Positions 1-45,632 of a DNA stretch of 64,000 nt are shown piece after piece (within the stretch, counting starts at the first letter, position 1; every line of letters begins with the position of its first letter). Source of the stretch: Phalacrocorax aristotelis (taxonomy: Eukaryota > Chordata > Aves > Suliformes > Phalacrocoracidae); contig NC_134311.1 of NCBI RefSeq assembly GCF_949628215.1, positions 56,714,205-56,778,204 of the forward strand, read 5' to 3'. Both the position numbers and the translations under genes were made by a program. The notes under the pieces are model-generated. The model did not search any database and was not told the origin of the DNA. It saw nothing but the letters and a program-made list of their open reading frames with translations.

Positions 1-1131
1 CCAACTCCCCTGCAATGAGCAAGGCCATCTTCAACTAAGGTCAGGTTGCTCAGAGCCCCGTCCAGCCTGACCTTGAATGTCTCCAGGGATGGGGCATCTA
101 CCACCCCTCTGGGCAACCTGTTCCCATGTTTTACCACCCTCATTGTAAAAAATTTCTTCCCTATATCTAGTGTGAATCTACCCTTTTTTAGTTTAAAACC
201 ATTACCCCTTGTCCTATCACTCTAGGCCCTACAAAAAGGTCTGTCCAATCTTTCTTATAAGTCCCCTTTAAGTATTGAAAGCCTGCAATAAGATCTCCCT
301 GCAACCTTCTCTTCTCCAGGCCAAACAACCCCAACTCTCTCAGCCTGTCCTCACAGGAGAGGTGTTCCAGCCCGCTGATCATTTTTGTGGCCCCCCTCTG
401 GACCTGCTCCAACAGGTCCATGGCTTTCCTGTGCTGAGGGCTCCAGAGCTGGACGCAGCACTGCAGGTGGGGTCTCACCAGAGTGGAGTAGAGCGGCAGA
501 GCCATCTCCCTCAACCTGCTGGCCACGCTTCTTTTGATGCAGCTGCGGTTGTTGTTGGCTTTCTGGGCTGTGAGCATGCATTGCCAGCTCATGCCCAGTT
601 TTTCATCCACCAGTACCCTCAAGTCCTTCTCAGCGTGGCAGCTCTCAATCCCTTCATCCCCCACCCTGTATTGATATCAGAGGTTGCCCCAGTTCAGGTG
701 CAGAACCTTGCACTTGGTCTTGCTGAACCTCATGAGCTTCTCACAGGCCCACTTCTCCAGCTAGTCCAGGTCACTCTGGATGGCATCCTGTCCCTCAGGC
801 ATGTCAACTGCACCACTCAGCTTGGTGTCATCTGAAAATTTGCTGAGTGTGCACACAATCTTGCTATGTTGTTGATGAAGATATTAAACAGTACTGGTCC
901 CAGTACAGACCCCCGAGGAACACCACTTATCACTGATCTCCACCTGGACATTGAGCCATTGACTACTATTCTTTGGATGTGACCATCTGGCCAATATCTT
1001 TTCTACCAAACAGTCCATCAAATCCACTTATCTCCAATTTAGAGAGAAGGATGTTGTTGGGGACTGTGTCACAGGCCTTATGGAAGTCCAAATAGATGAC
1101 ATCCATAGCTCTTCCATTGTCCTGGGCAAAT
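1..1131 (-). mobile_element. CR1 LINE, 3' part of ORF2, truncated by the window edge
   Basis: Read on the minus strand, it encodes degraded CR1 reverse transcriptase: [11 protein letters not shown] near 1100 and, further 3', AEKDLRVLVDEKLGMSWQC and LREL.LFGLEKRRLQGDLI (664-188). The CR1 3' UTR-like text (TTGCTCAGAGCCCCGTCCAG on the plus strand at about 47-66) reaches the window start. The terminal short repeats are missing, so the element extends beyond base 1. Frameshifts and stops show it is dead. It has the same orientation as DMGDH, in intron 14. Confidence 0.9.
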
Positions 1132-2350
1132 AAGACTGTATACCACAGCATGTCACACAGACTAAAATGCTTTGTATGACAAACAGAAGTAGCAAGGAAG
1201 TAAATATTCTACAGGTACACTTAGCACTGAATCAACTCCTTCCTATACATGCTAAGGTAGCATCTGGTATTTAGTCTCAAGGAATATAACTGTGGAACTG
1301 AACACAAGTATTCAAATACAATGTCATCTACCCTGGGGCCTTCTGTCTTCCAGCTGCCACTCTGGAAGGGGTTAGGTCTCCCTTCAGTCCTGTGTCATAT
1401 TTGCCAACCTAATGTGGATGTTACTGATACAATAAGGCATCTAAAACAGACTATGAATGCCTGTGAATTCCCATTTTTAGGTCTCTTAGTAATACATGAG
1501 TGGCAACAGACAGGACTGTCTCAGAACCAGCTCCTGACAGCATTCTTCTACTGTGCCCTTTTCCTCAGCTGAGTCACCATCAAGTTTTCTAGAGGAACGA
1601 ATTGTAATCGGTAACTGGGAAAGCCATGTCACACAGCACTGATGTAGCTACTGCTGTACTGAGAGCACAGCTTCTGTTTTCTGGAGTATTCAGATACTTG
1701 TAAGCGCATAGACGTAAAGAGAGATGAAAGCCTTATAAAAAGTTATCATTTTCATGTTTGGGGTGGTTGTGGGTTTCTTTTAAATTAAAAATTTCTGGTT
1801 AATTTATACCTCTTTGACTTCCTCATTTAGAAATGGAAAAACAGTTTCCATAAAGGTTAATGCAGCAATCATAATCAGAGCCTTGAGTACAACCTGGTAA
1901 CAGATGTGTACTGGTTTTATAGGTCACTTCCAGATTAACAGTATAGATGACAGTTAACTCGTGTTAATATACTGATTACTGGAACCTTGAGGTTGACAGC
2001 AAAAACAATTTTGACTTCCACTTCTTAATTACCTTTTAGATGTGGAAACCACTAGAGCAAGCAGCTAGCAGGCTTTAGAATCTACGTATCTCTGGATCAT
2101 TCTTTGCTTATTGGTTACAGATAAAAAATTAAATTTTTACCCAATTAATTTCAACTGGGACAGTCTTTTGGCCACCTGGCATAAATCACTACATAATTCT
2201 TCTGCTAACTGGAGATGGATTTGGCAGATTTCATGGCATGGGTTTGTTCTTTCTTATTTTATGTTCCTTAAAAGTTAAGAATATTCTTGTCTTTTTAGAA
2301 TCATGGCCTGGAAAAATAACTAAGAGGGAACCTAGAATTCAAACTCTGCA

Positions 2351-2512
2351 AAATATATACAAATATATAAAAATACATTTATACACACACACCCTCTGCA
2401 AAAATGTGTGTATATACATGTATCTGGACATATATAAACACACACATACATACATGTACACTATATGAACATGTATAAAAATGTATGTGAAAAATATGTG
2501 TATATATACATT
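2351..2512. repeat. TA/CA microsatellite region
   Basis: Interrupted runs of ATATAC, ACACAC and GTGTGTATATAC over about 160 bp, including CACACACACC and TGTGTATATATACA units. Confidence 0.75.
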
Positions 2513-2869
2513 TTTTAAACATTTAAAGCAATGTCGTAAATTCTAACCGCATGAATCTCACTAGGTCAGTCGTCTTATTTTACAGTTCTAGAGTATCCAT
2601 GTCAGTCGTACACTAAGCAGATTTTCACCACCATTCATTTTTTTATTTATGAGTGTATGTGCATGAGGTTGTTCATTCCTGTCAAAACAGCACTGTCAAA
2701 ACTGATTTATTCAAACTCAGTACGGCTGTTCTTAGTAACAGCTGCTTCCTGTTTCTAGGAGAAAAGTAGCCATTTTGGGCATGCTTCTGTTTGTTTTAGC
2801 TTGTCACACTAAATATAATAATGCAAGAAAAAAATCCCATTCAAACAGTGTAACTGAATAAAAGAATAT

Positions 2870-2960
2870 TAAAAAAAAAACCAACAAACCAACAACAACA
2901 ACAAAAAACCCACAAACAAAATTAAAAATCCAACCAAAAACCAAACAAAAACCAGAAAAG
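2870..2960. repeat. A/C-only low-complexity tract
   Basis: An A-run followed by units such as CCAACAAACC and CCAAACAAAAACC, with almost no G or T for 90 bp. Confidence 0.7.
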
Positions 2961-5119
2961 AAAGAACAGAAATTAAGGAAAACCCTAAATAATTCCAACC
3001 TCAAGCACATATAAAATTTAAAGCTGCCCCTATTGCCTCTTAGTTTAAAAAAAATTATCACTTGACATGTAGTAACGATGTAAAACTTTCACTACTTAGA
3101 GTAAGGAGAGTCCTAATAAGCTAAACCTAAAATACAGGAGACTTTCCATTATCTTGTCATGAGCTCCCAAAGCATTAAGCTTTGGCAGATGTAATGTATT
3201 TCACATAAAAGAAAAACACTTCTTAGATACAAGATAAGGACAGTATCTACTGCTTAGCTTCATATTCTTTAATTTGAGTGCAGTTCATCAGATAAAACCA
3301 AAAAAAGATGGGTTGTGCTTTTTACTTCTTTAACCTAGCATACGGATTACAATGGAAAATCATATCACAAAGATAAATCAATTAAGATTTTCAAACAGCA
3401 TGTAGCTAAAGGGAACCCATTATCTCATCTATTAACATATTGAACGTATATATTTGCCTTGCTCTTGTCATCATCAGGCTTTTACCTTGTGTAAGTTACC
3501 ATGTGTTTGCTAGCATAAGATAAAACCACTTTTTTTTTTAAAGAGTTCAGGAGACATAAACCAACGAGGTGATTTTTCAGGCACAGTGATATAGCCTGAA
3601 ATATTTAACTTACTGTGTTTCAAGTGTGTTTGCCTTTCATGGCATACAGATCCTAATTCCGATCTTCTCTAAAAATCTTTTGTGACTTAAGGGAAGGAAA
3701 GGAATAGAAATTCTCTATAAAACTTTCAGATTATTTTGGTTTTGATTGTGCAGTTTAGCAGAATAAAGTCTAGGTATCTGGGAAGAAAAATGTCATATCC
3801 ATTCAACAATAACTGGCAGCAAAGTTATGCATATCTCTTCATAATGAAATGTTGTCATTTATTTCATATGCTACTTACAACTGTGGGCATTCAGCCAAAT
3901 TATGTAAACAAAGCCACCCAACTGAGTAAGGCAGCACCAACAGCTGCCTGTGATCACATTATAACACACTGGAGACAACATCAATGCAATATGTTGAAAT
4001 TAATTATTCTTAGTTGGATGGTCTTGAATAATTTCAGGGTAACACTGCAAATGATACCCCTCTTACCAGGGCAAAAACTGAAGATTATTTTCCTCTGCAA
4101 GCAACAACTATTTGACAAGTTTCTTTTTTTGCAGCAAACCAAAGCTACAGTTTACACCACACAAAATGGTTTTCTAAGGGCATTGTGGCCAGTCAGTATG
4201 TATGGCACCTGCCTCACTGCACCTTTCATTCAATCTGCCTAAGACCTTCTTGCATGCAAACAGCCATCCTTAAGAAATTTATATGATACAGACAACTGAT
4301 GAATTATTGAATTATTTTGGCTCAAAATTCCTAGCTCAGTGGGTGCTTACTCCTTTACATGGTCCAACAAACACACTGGGAGTGACCCAAGTGTTCATTT
4401 TCTACAGAGAACAAAATCATAGCAGAATCTTTCTAATGTGCTTCATCCTCTGTATAAATTTATGGAATAAATCCTCTATTTTATGACCCTCTGGACATCA
4501 AATGACGTAACCATAGAATATGGTTCCACTCATAAATTTTAATTTGGATGGGTACAGGATTTAGGTGGAAAAGTACGCTGTATAAATATGTTATCGGCAT
4601 AATAAATGGGAGTGAAATAAAGAGGGGGGGGGAAGTACCCTTCCCCCCTCTTAAATACCTAGTACCTTTCCATCACTCCATCCTTTTTCAGATCCCTCTG
4701 CTTTCCCCCAGGCTCCTTATCTCTTCTTCAGTAAAGTCCATGCTCTTTCTTCTCCCTCCTCCACCCTTTCTTTCATGGAGTAGAGATGGCACAAAACACA
4801 ACCTCACACCAGTTTGTGGAGTGGAGTCAGTGACCAATACTGTAGTAGTTCCTGTCAGAACAGGAGGGATGCAAGCTAGAGAAAGTGAAAGAAGGGCGGA
4901 CAATAGCAATAAAGGGGAGTTACAGAACCTCTTGTGGGTCAGCCTGTCCAGCATTAAATTGGACTAGTGTTCCCAGCAGACCTGGATAGCAAGTGCCAGG
5001 CATTCCACCCACTATGCCTGCCCTATACACCCTGGAATTCAGAAATTATAAGAGAAAAATGAATCACTTGCTATGGTACTGCAAACACAGCTCCCATTTT
5101 GAAGTCAGTGATTGCTTAA

Positions 5120-5229
5120 GAAAAAAACAAAACAAACCAACCAAGGACATCAAAAACAACAAACACCACCCCCAAAAAAAAAACAAAACACAAAACACCA
5201 AGAAACCAACAAAACAAACACCAAACAAT
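5120..5229. repeat. A/C-only low-complexity tract
   Basis: About 110 bp of A and C with few other bases (AAACAAAACAAACCAACC and similar). Confidence 0.7.
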
Positions 5230-5565
5230 TAAGAAGTGGAGAACATAAGCAAATCGTTACAAGTGGTTGCTTCCATGGTTACCACTACTCACCGTGACTT
5301 TACTGGGGGTGAAAGGTTTTGATTTCATACCACTGCTTATCAGCACTACAGACCACATCATCAAAGCATAGAGTCATCAGATCGGACAGGATCGTTTTAC
5401 ACAGATGATGATATAAATGACTACATACGCTACAACGCAGCAGAGATCCAGAGCCAGCATGTACATCTTTCTGCAACTTACCCCTCCCTCTTCACCTAGT
5501 GCTCAGTAGTGTTTGTGACTAGAGCCCTAGAGGACTGATAACGCTGCTACTACCCTCTTTTGCAA

Positions 5566-6503
5566 TTAGAATCACAGAATCATTTAGGTTGGAAAAGACC
5601 TCTAAGATCATCAAGTCCAACTGTTACCCAATGCTGCCAAGTCCACCACTAAACCATGTCCCGAAGTGCCACATCTACACATATTTTAAATACCTCCAGG
5701 GTTGGTGACTCAACCACTTCCCTGGGCAGCCTGTTCCAATGCTTGACCATCCTTTCCGTGAAGAAATTTTTCATAATATCCAGTCTAAATCTGCCCTGGC
5801 ACAGCTTGAAGCTCTTTCCTCTTGTCTTATTGCTTGCTACTTCAGAAAAGAGACCAATACCCACCTCACTACAACCTCCTTTCAGGTAGCTGTAGAGAGC
5901 GATAAGGTCTCCCCTCAGCCTCCTTTTCTCCAGGCTAAACAACCCCAGTTCCCTCAGCCGCTCCTCATAAGACCTGCTCTCCAGACCCTTCACCAGCTTT
6001 GTCGCCCTTCTCTGGACACAATCCAGCACCTCAATGGCTGCCTTCTTCTGAGGGGTCCAAAACTGAACACAGTATTTGAGGTGCAGCCTCACCAGTGCCA
6101 AGGGGCACAATCACTTCCCTACTCCTGCTGGCCACACCATTCCTGATACAAGCCAGGATGCTGTTGGCCTTCTTGGCCACCTGGGCGTGCTGACAGCTCA
6201 TGTTCAGCCGGCTGTTGACCAGTACCCCCAGGTCCTTTTCTGCTGGACAGCTTTCCAGACACTCTTCCCCAAGTCTGTAATGTTGCACGGGCTGTTGTGA
6301 CCCAAGTGCAGGACCAGACACTCACCTTTTTTGAACCTCATACAGCTGGCCTCAGCCCATCGATCCACCCTGTCCAGGTCCCTCTGCAGAGCCTTCCTAC
6401 CCTCAGGCAGATCAACACTCCAACCCAATTTGGTGTTGTCTGCAACCTCACTGTGAGGGTGCATTCAATCATAAAGACATTAAACACGTCAGGTCAAACT
6501 TTT
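5566..6503 (-). mobile_element. CR1 LINE fragment (3' end of ORF2 and 3' UTR)
   Basis: It begins on the plus strand with AGAATCACAGAATCATTTAG, the reverse of the CR1 3' terminus. On the minus strand it encodes [19 protein letters not shown] and [20 protein letters not shown] in broken frames. It is the same subfamily as the copy at 26912-27540, judging by long shared stretches. It lies in DMGDH intron 14. Confidence 0.92.
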
Positions 6504-8071
6504 TTGGTGCTCTTTCTCCAAACTGCAAGTGTGAAATGATGGATAAAAGACTTTTCCCTAAAAAGATTTATCACTTTGTGCTTTCATAAATCAGGGCATA
6601 TCACTTTAGATCATGGTAACACCATAAGTTGGACTGACACAACTGAGGGGCCTTTCTGGCAAAGTGAACAGGAGGGAAATAAATGTTTGGAAGGAGAAGG
6701 GCATGAAAATATAAGATAAAACTGCTACCAAAGGAATAAAAGGATGGAGACACAGTCTTACAACTTCTCACCTATTTTCCCATTTATAACTTATGTGTAG
6801 TTATGGTGGAGATTAGGTCAATACACAAGGCTGTATCTTTGATTTACAGTCATACATCCATCTGTGTGAAGTTGCTGGGCATGACACAACCTTTATTCAC
6901 AATTAATAAGGAAGTCATTAAATGCTTATGTGTCTAATAGGTGCAATAGTAAAAGACACTTCAGAAATTCAATGTCAAAGTCAGAAAGTGATGTAGGGCT
7001 CGTAGTCTAAAAGGCTTTTTTTTCACATTGAAATACAGGCAGCCACTGAATAGGATTGGTGGAGATAAGACATAAATAGTGAGAAGCAGACAGGGAAAGG
7101 AGCAGAAAACAAAACAAGTGCTGGTAGAGTATGCCTAAGAAAAAGTGAAGGAAGAGAGATTCTGGCTATTGTACCACCTGGAAAAAAAGCTTGGAATGGG
7201 GAACAAAGAAACTGTCCCAGTAAATAAACAGGGCTGCAACAAAGGAACATTGTTTCTGATAAGGGTATTTTCTCCTAGTGGAAACAAACAGTAAATCTTC
7301 GTTATGCACTCAGATCCCACCCTGGAAGAGCGCACTAGAGCAAAGTCCCAGAGGGTTTCCATCATCTACTGCATTCCCTTCCCAGATCGCAGTGAGTTGT
7401 TGCTGTAGTGGGAGTGTCCAGGAGATGGCAGTCTTGGACACAGCAAAAGAAGTCACAAGCCTACAAATTGTTTACAGGATTTTGTAGCTGTATGCTCTTG
7501 ATGACTGCTGTCACTATTGGGTTCACATGGAAACCCTTTCTGAAAGAGTTAATTTCTGTGAGCTACCCAAATTGTCATGGAGGTGTCTAACGTCGAGTTT
7601 TATTGGGACTTATGATCCATTATGCTCAGGAGAAAAATAGGCTGTTTTAAGAATATTGAATTATCTAAAAACAATCAACCACTTCAGAACACCAAAAAGG
7701 CACATTTTAGCAGGTTTTGAAGACAAAAGCATCTTCAGAAATAAGGAAATATTTTTTCATATACGTCAGTAGTAAACATTATAATCAGTGATAAATGTAA
7801 AGCATAGCAAGAAAACATTTTCTAACATAAGGATAGTGTATCATTAGAATGGACTGCCCAGGGAGACTGTGGGATCTTCAGGACTGAGATGTGTCTGTAA
7901 TTTCACACATGAAATTTTTATACATATGGTAAGGTAAACACAGATGTAGTTGGTTCTGCCATAGAACAAAGGTCTGGAGTAAACTAATATCTGGTGATTG
8001 CTTATCTTTTTGTACTGCAATATTTGAAAAAAACCTTAAATTTAAACCAGGATTTTGAAAAATAGGAAGCA

Positions 8072-8143
8072 TTCATAGTATATCTTTGTATATACTATAT
8101 ATAGTATATATATACTTTGTATATAGTATATAGTATATCTTTG
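8072..8143. repeat. TA-rich microsatellite
   Basis: TAGTATATCTTTG occurs at both ends of a 70 bp block made of TATATAGTATATA units. This is typical unstable AT microsatellite sequence. Confidence 0.7.
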
Positions 8144-9394
8144 ACCACTTGAAGCTGAGAAAGTTCAAATGTGCAGCAGAACTAAAACAATATTCTGGGA
8201 TATGGAGAAAAAAGAACTTAGACTTTTTGTTCTTTATTCTGTGAATTTCCTGCCACAAAGACTATTAGAACTCTATTGAATATTTAGCAGCAGAGTGCTT
8301 ATTCATGAGATGAAAGTATTAGTAAATGAGGCTATCTAACAACTTATCTAACTTACTAAATATAAGACCAACGAACAGAAGAAAGACAACAGGTATTAAA
8401 AAACCCTCACCTCTAAACCAGACACATTTTGTTGTGAAATTATGAAGACAATGTATGCTCTAAATTAGAAATTACTTCTGTTACTGTCCCTCCACTTTGG
8501 TTTAATCACAGTCCATCCTGCTCGTCTGTGCAACACCAACATTAGAGAAAAAAGGAATATCAAGCAGAGTCTAGAGGAAGCCACCTAAAACAACACCATC
8601 TCTTCAGCCCTACTGTAAAACGAAAGTTGCCACAGAAATCCTGAGGATTAACTGAACAGTGAGTGCATTTTGGTTTTAACTTACACAGAAGTCAGCACTT
8701 TTCCCCAGTTGGGGGCGCACGCTTAAAGGAACAATCCCTGCCAGTAACTACAGACCAAGATGTCAAACAGATTTAAGCATCTGTTGCGTAGTAGTTTGCA
8801 TCCTGTTTGCCCTTTTTTTTTTTGCAGAAAGTTTCCTTAAAAATAAAGTGGATGATATGAGAGTATTTTGCTTGCCTTCAGTCACGGTGACCACTTAGGA
8901 ATGCTGAGGTCCATGCCATGCCCAACAGACACCAAAAACAGAGGCATGGAATTGGGACTTAGAGCCCCAAGCTGCCAAGAAGCAGAATAAATAATCTCAC
9001 ACCGCACTTCATGCTACAGTGTTTAGACCAATTCCAATATCTGAGTTAGCTCAGGTACCTCTGCAGTGTCAACGTACACTCACAACTGCCCTCATTTGAA
9101 TAAATAAATAAACATTGATTATTTCCTTTTTCACATTAATCCAGAAAGACTGGCAAATGTTTTAGGCTGACATCCTCCATGTATGCTGGAGATTCATTCC
9201 ATGCCCATCCATCTACAATGTGAACATCTGCTCCAGAGAGCTGCTCCAACCCTGCATTTCAATCATGCAGAGAAGTGTGTGGAGCAATAAAGAATCAAGT
9301 GCTTCATGCACGTTAGCACCTTTGTGTGTTCTGCATGGGCATCTTGGCCAGCAACAGCTTGCCCTGCTTATGGCTGCTTTCTTGCTAATATTAG

Positions 9395-9472
9395 AAGAAA
9401 CACACCCACACACACCCCAGAAAAACAAAAACACACAAAAAAAACCAACCAAAAGAAGAAAACAAACAGATC
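9395..9472. repeat. A/C-rich low-complexity tract
   Basis: Starts with a CACACCCACACACACCCC run and continues as AAAAACAAAAACACAC and AAACCAACCAAAAG. Confidence 0.65.
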
Positions 9473-10845
9473 TATCAAACAGAAGTGGAAAGAAAAACTA
9501 GTAACAGTAACATTTTTCATTTATTTCTCCCACAATTCTGCTAATGGTATCCTCAAGATGGGAAAGTCCTTGATGAGTAAACCCAATAAAACCCTGTTCC
9601 ATAAGATTCTGTATTTCCCTTGTATGTGTCATTTTCTCTGAATAGGGCAAAATTACAGTACCCAGTGGAGACAGCTGTAACTCTTCTACATGTAGGAACT
9701 GCCATTTGACATCCCTGGGAGCATCTTGCCTTCCAGTGGATGAGCTCCATAGCTGGACAAGAACAAGTTTAGAACTTGTATTTCATGCTAGAGCACACAC
9801 GGATGTTAGATTAGGACAAAATTGAATGTTTTATCAATCCTGCTCAGGTTGAAGAACTTTAACATCTATAAACAGGCTCAACAGTTGGAGAGGAAAAGCA
9901 TCTTCCTGGGTTCATCCCTCTTACTGTTTGTGAAATTTTCTCATAGAGATAAAAGCACCTTTTTAGGTTTAACATGCCTCCACAATTCTTGCCTACCCAA
10001 AGTTTAAGGTTTGTTGTTTATTTGGAGCTGTAACTTAAAGTTTGGGATTCCTTTTATGAGTTCCATGGTGCCTCCACACAACATGGCAAAAAATATCAAG
10101 GGTCATTTATTATCTGATTTATTACCCTTTCAGGTATAAAGGGAGTATAAATAAAAAGGGAATTTGTCCCTGTATCACATTACATCATTGTAAAGATGAA
10201 ATGTCTCACAAACATTACTTTTTATTCTTGATCTTCCTTATGTAAAATTGTTGGCACTTTCTCTATTTTACAGTTTAAAAACTGAAGCAAAACATTAAGT
10301 CATAAATATCCCCTCATTTAGGACACATAACTTGAAATGTATAGGACCTGGTTTTTCACATTAAAAACTTCACATCCGCTGTGCAAGCAACTGCTGTTCC
10401 AGTTGATGGGCTAATTGGTAGCAACTGGAGACATTAGAGCTGCACAGGAAAACATTTCACTGAGTTTCATTGAAAGGTCCTCTATTTGAGGAGTTAGGAC
10501 AGTTGGTTTGGGTTTCATTTGAATGAGAGAAGAGACTGACAAGCAATTTCTGTGTCTATTAGACTGTAACAGAATTTCATTTGCTAAAATATGAATGTGA
10601 GAAAATGGGGATAAAAGGAAATAGAATAACATATTTTTATTTTTACTGCATATTTAAATTTAACTAGTCCCATTCTCTAAAATTCAGATCAGGCAGGAAT
10701 AAGATATGAACAGAGGATCTCTTTAGAAATTGTTTGAACAACTAATTGTTATTATTTTTTAACAAAGATATTAATTTAACTTATATTTGACTCATATCCA
10801 AGTTGTCAGTCAGTAATTCTAAAAAAATCTATTGTTTTTTTTCAG

Positions 10846-10915
10846 TAATTGGTGTACCAGAGCAGTAGCCAGAGAAAATGATCCTACAGACGCCTCCATT
10901 AACAAGTATAAGCAG
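10846..10915 (+). other. Unassigned exon-like stretch, antisense to DMGDH
   Basis: A strong polypyrimidine tract and TTTTTTCAG precede a 70 bp block with one open frame of 23 codons (NWCTRAVARENDPTDAS and on). It ends at AAGCAG|GTAAAG, a good donor. Composition and peptide look more protein-like than the surrounding AT-rich intron. I do not recognise the peptide and found no partner exon, so this may be chance or a relic. Confidence 0.25.
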
Positions 10916-11214
10916 GTAAAGTGTTTTCACAATATGAACAGACTTGTTCAGCTTGTATATAGATAATATATGCTTACAAAAGCACAGGACTCAAATTTCT
11001 TTTGGAAAATAAATCACAAAGAGTTATTTTTCATGTAGACAACACTGAGTATTTGCAAATTCCTGACCTAATTTATAATTTTGTTAGCAAAAACATGGAA
11101 AAATATGAAACTTTTTTTAAACAAATCACTACTTATAAAGAAATTATTCATATATACGATGAAAAAAAGTTGCTCAGTTCACTTTCTAAATCTATTTTAT
11201 TTTACAGATAATTA

Positions 11215-45221
<34,007 letters not shown>

Positions 45222-45379
45222 CCCGCACACAGCCCGCCCGGCAGCGGAGATGGAGAGCGCTGGCTCAGCGCCCCGCCGGCGGCGTCCCCTCCTGTCCAAG
45301 CTCTCGCTGAGGCCAGCCCTCACTGAGGAGGTCTCCGGACCGCCCCTTGGCTGAGGGGGCAGCACCGGGGGAGCAACCG

Positions 45380-45393
45380 GGCGGGGGGCGGCA
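45380..45393. promoter_or_regulatory. GC box (Sp1-type site)
   Basis: GGGCGGGGGGCGG lies midway between the two genes. It matches the general Sp1/KLF consensus. Function is inferred from motif and place only. Confidence 0.45.
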
Positions 45394-45500
45394 GCGGGAG
45401 GGCGCTGGGCTGCCTCGGGAGCTGGCAGGGCACCCCGCAGGGTGAGGGGCCGGCCCGGCTGGGTGTGTTGCCTGCAGCGCTGCCCGCCTCTTCCGTGGGC

Positions 45501-45508
45501 TATAAAAG
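45501..45508 (+). promoter_or_regulatory. BHMT: TATA box of BHMT
   Basis: TATAAAAG in a GC-rich setting, 93 bp before the BHMT ATG. Transcription would start near 45530, giving a 5' UTR of about 60-65 nt. The ATG at 45594 is the first ATG downstream. Confidence 0.75.
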
Positions 45509-45593
45509 CGCGGGCCGAGGCCGGGGGCTTATCTTGTGCTTGGTGCTGAGCTGACGGGCAGGCGCGGGCAACCGGCGTCCCTGGGCGAGGAAG

Positions 45594-45632
45594 ATGCTGC
45601 CGATCGGGAAGACCGCGAAACAGGGCAAAAGG
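45594..45632 (+). CDS. BHMT: BHMT exon 1 (coding part)
   Basis: Thirteen codons reading [13 protein letters not shown], then AGG|GTAATT. The ATG has A at -3 and is the first ATG after the TATA box. The length and Lys-rich character resemble the 11-residue human counterpart, although the sequence itself is poorly conserved. Phase 0 joins GILERL in exon 2. Confidence 0.85.

Larger units (their letters stand above)
45222..45593. promoter_or_regulatory. Divergent DMGDH/BHMT promoter region
   Basis: Only 372 bp lie between the two start codons, so both 5' UTRs and core promoters must fit here or in the adjoining first exons. The sequence is GC-rich, with a GC-box-like GGGCGGGGGGCGG starting at about 45380. 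A TATA box at 45501 faces BHMT, and no TATA is seen facing DMGDH. Use as a bidirectional promoter is inferred from the layout. Confidence 0.75.

Noticed and set aside
3736..4242. 168-codon open frame on the plus strand in DMGDH intron 14
   Set aside because: AT-rich sequence with no recognisable domain, splice context or similarity. One open frame of this length is expected by chance in 11 kb.
4548..4967. 139-codon plus-strand open frame, overlapped by an 88-codon minus-strand frame
   Set aside because: Low-complexity Pro/Ser/Leu text from a C/T-rich stretch, with no family similarity. Overlapping frames on both strands point to composition rather than coding.
45222..45365. N-terminal extension of DMGDH upstream of the ATG at 45221
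   Set aside because: The frame is open but contains no ATG, only a GTG at 45365. The downstream ATG gives a typical mitochondrial presequence and the expected length.
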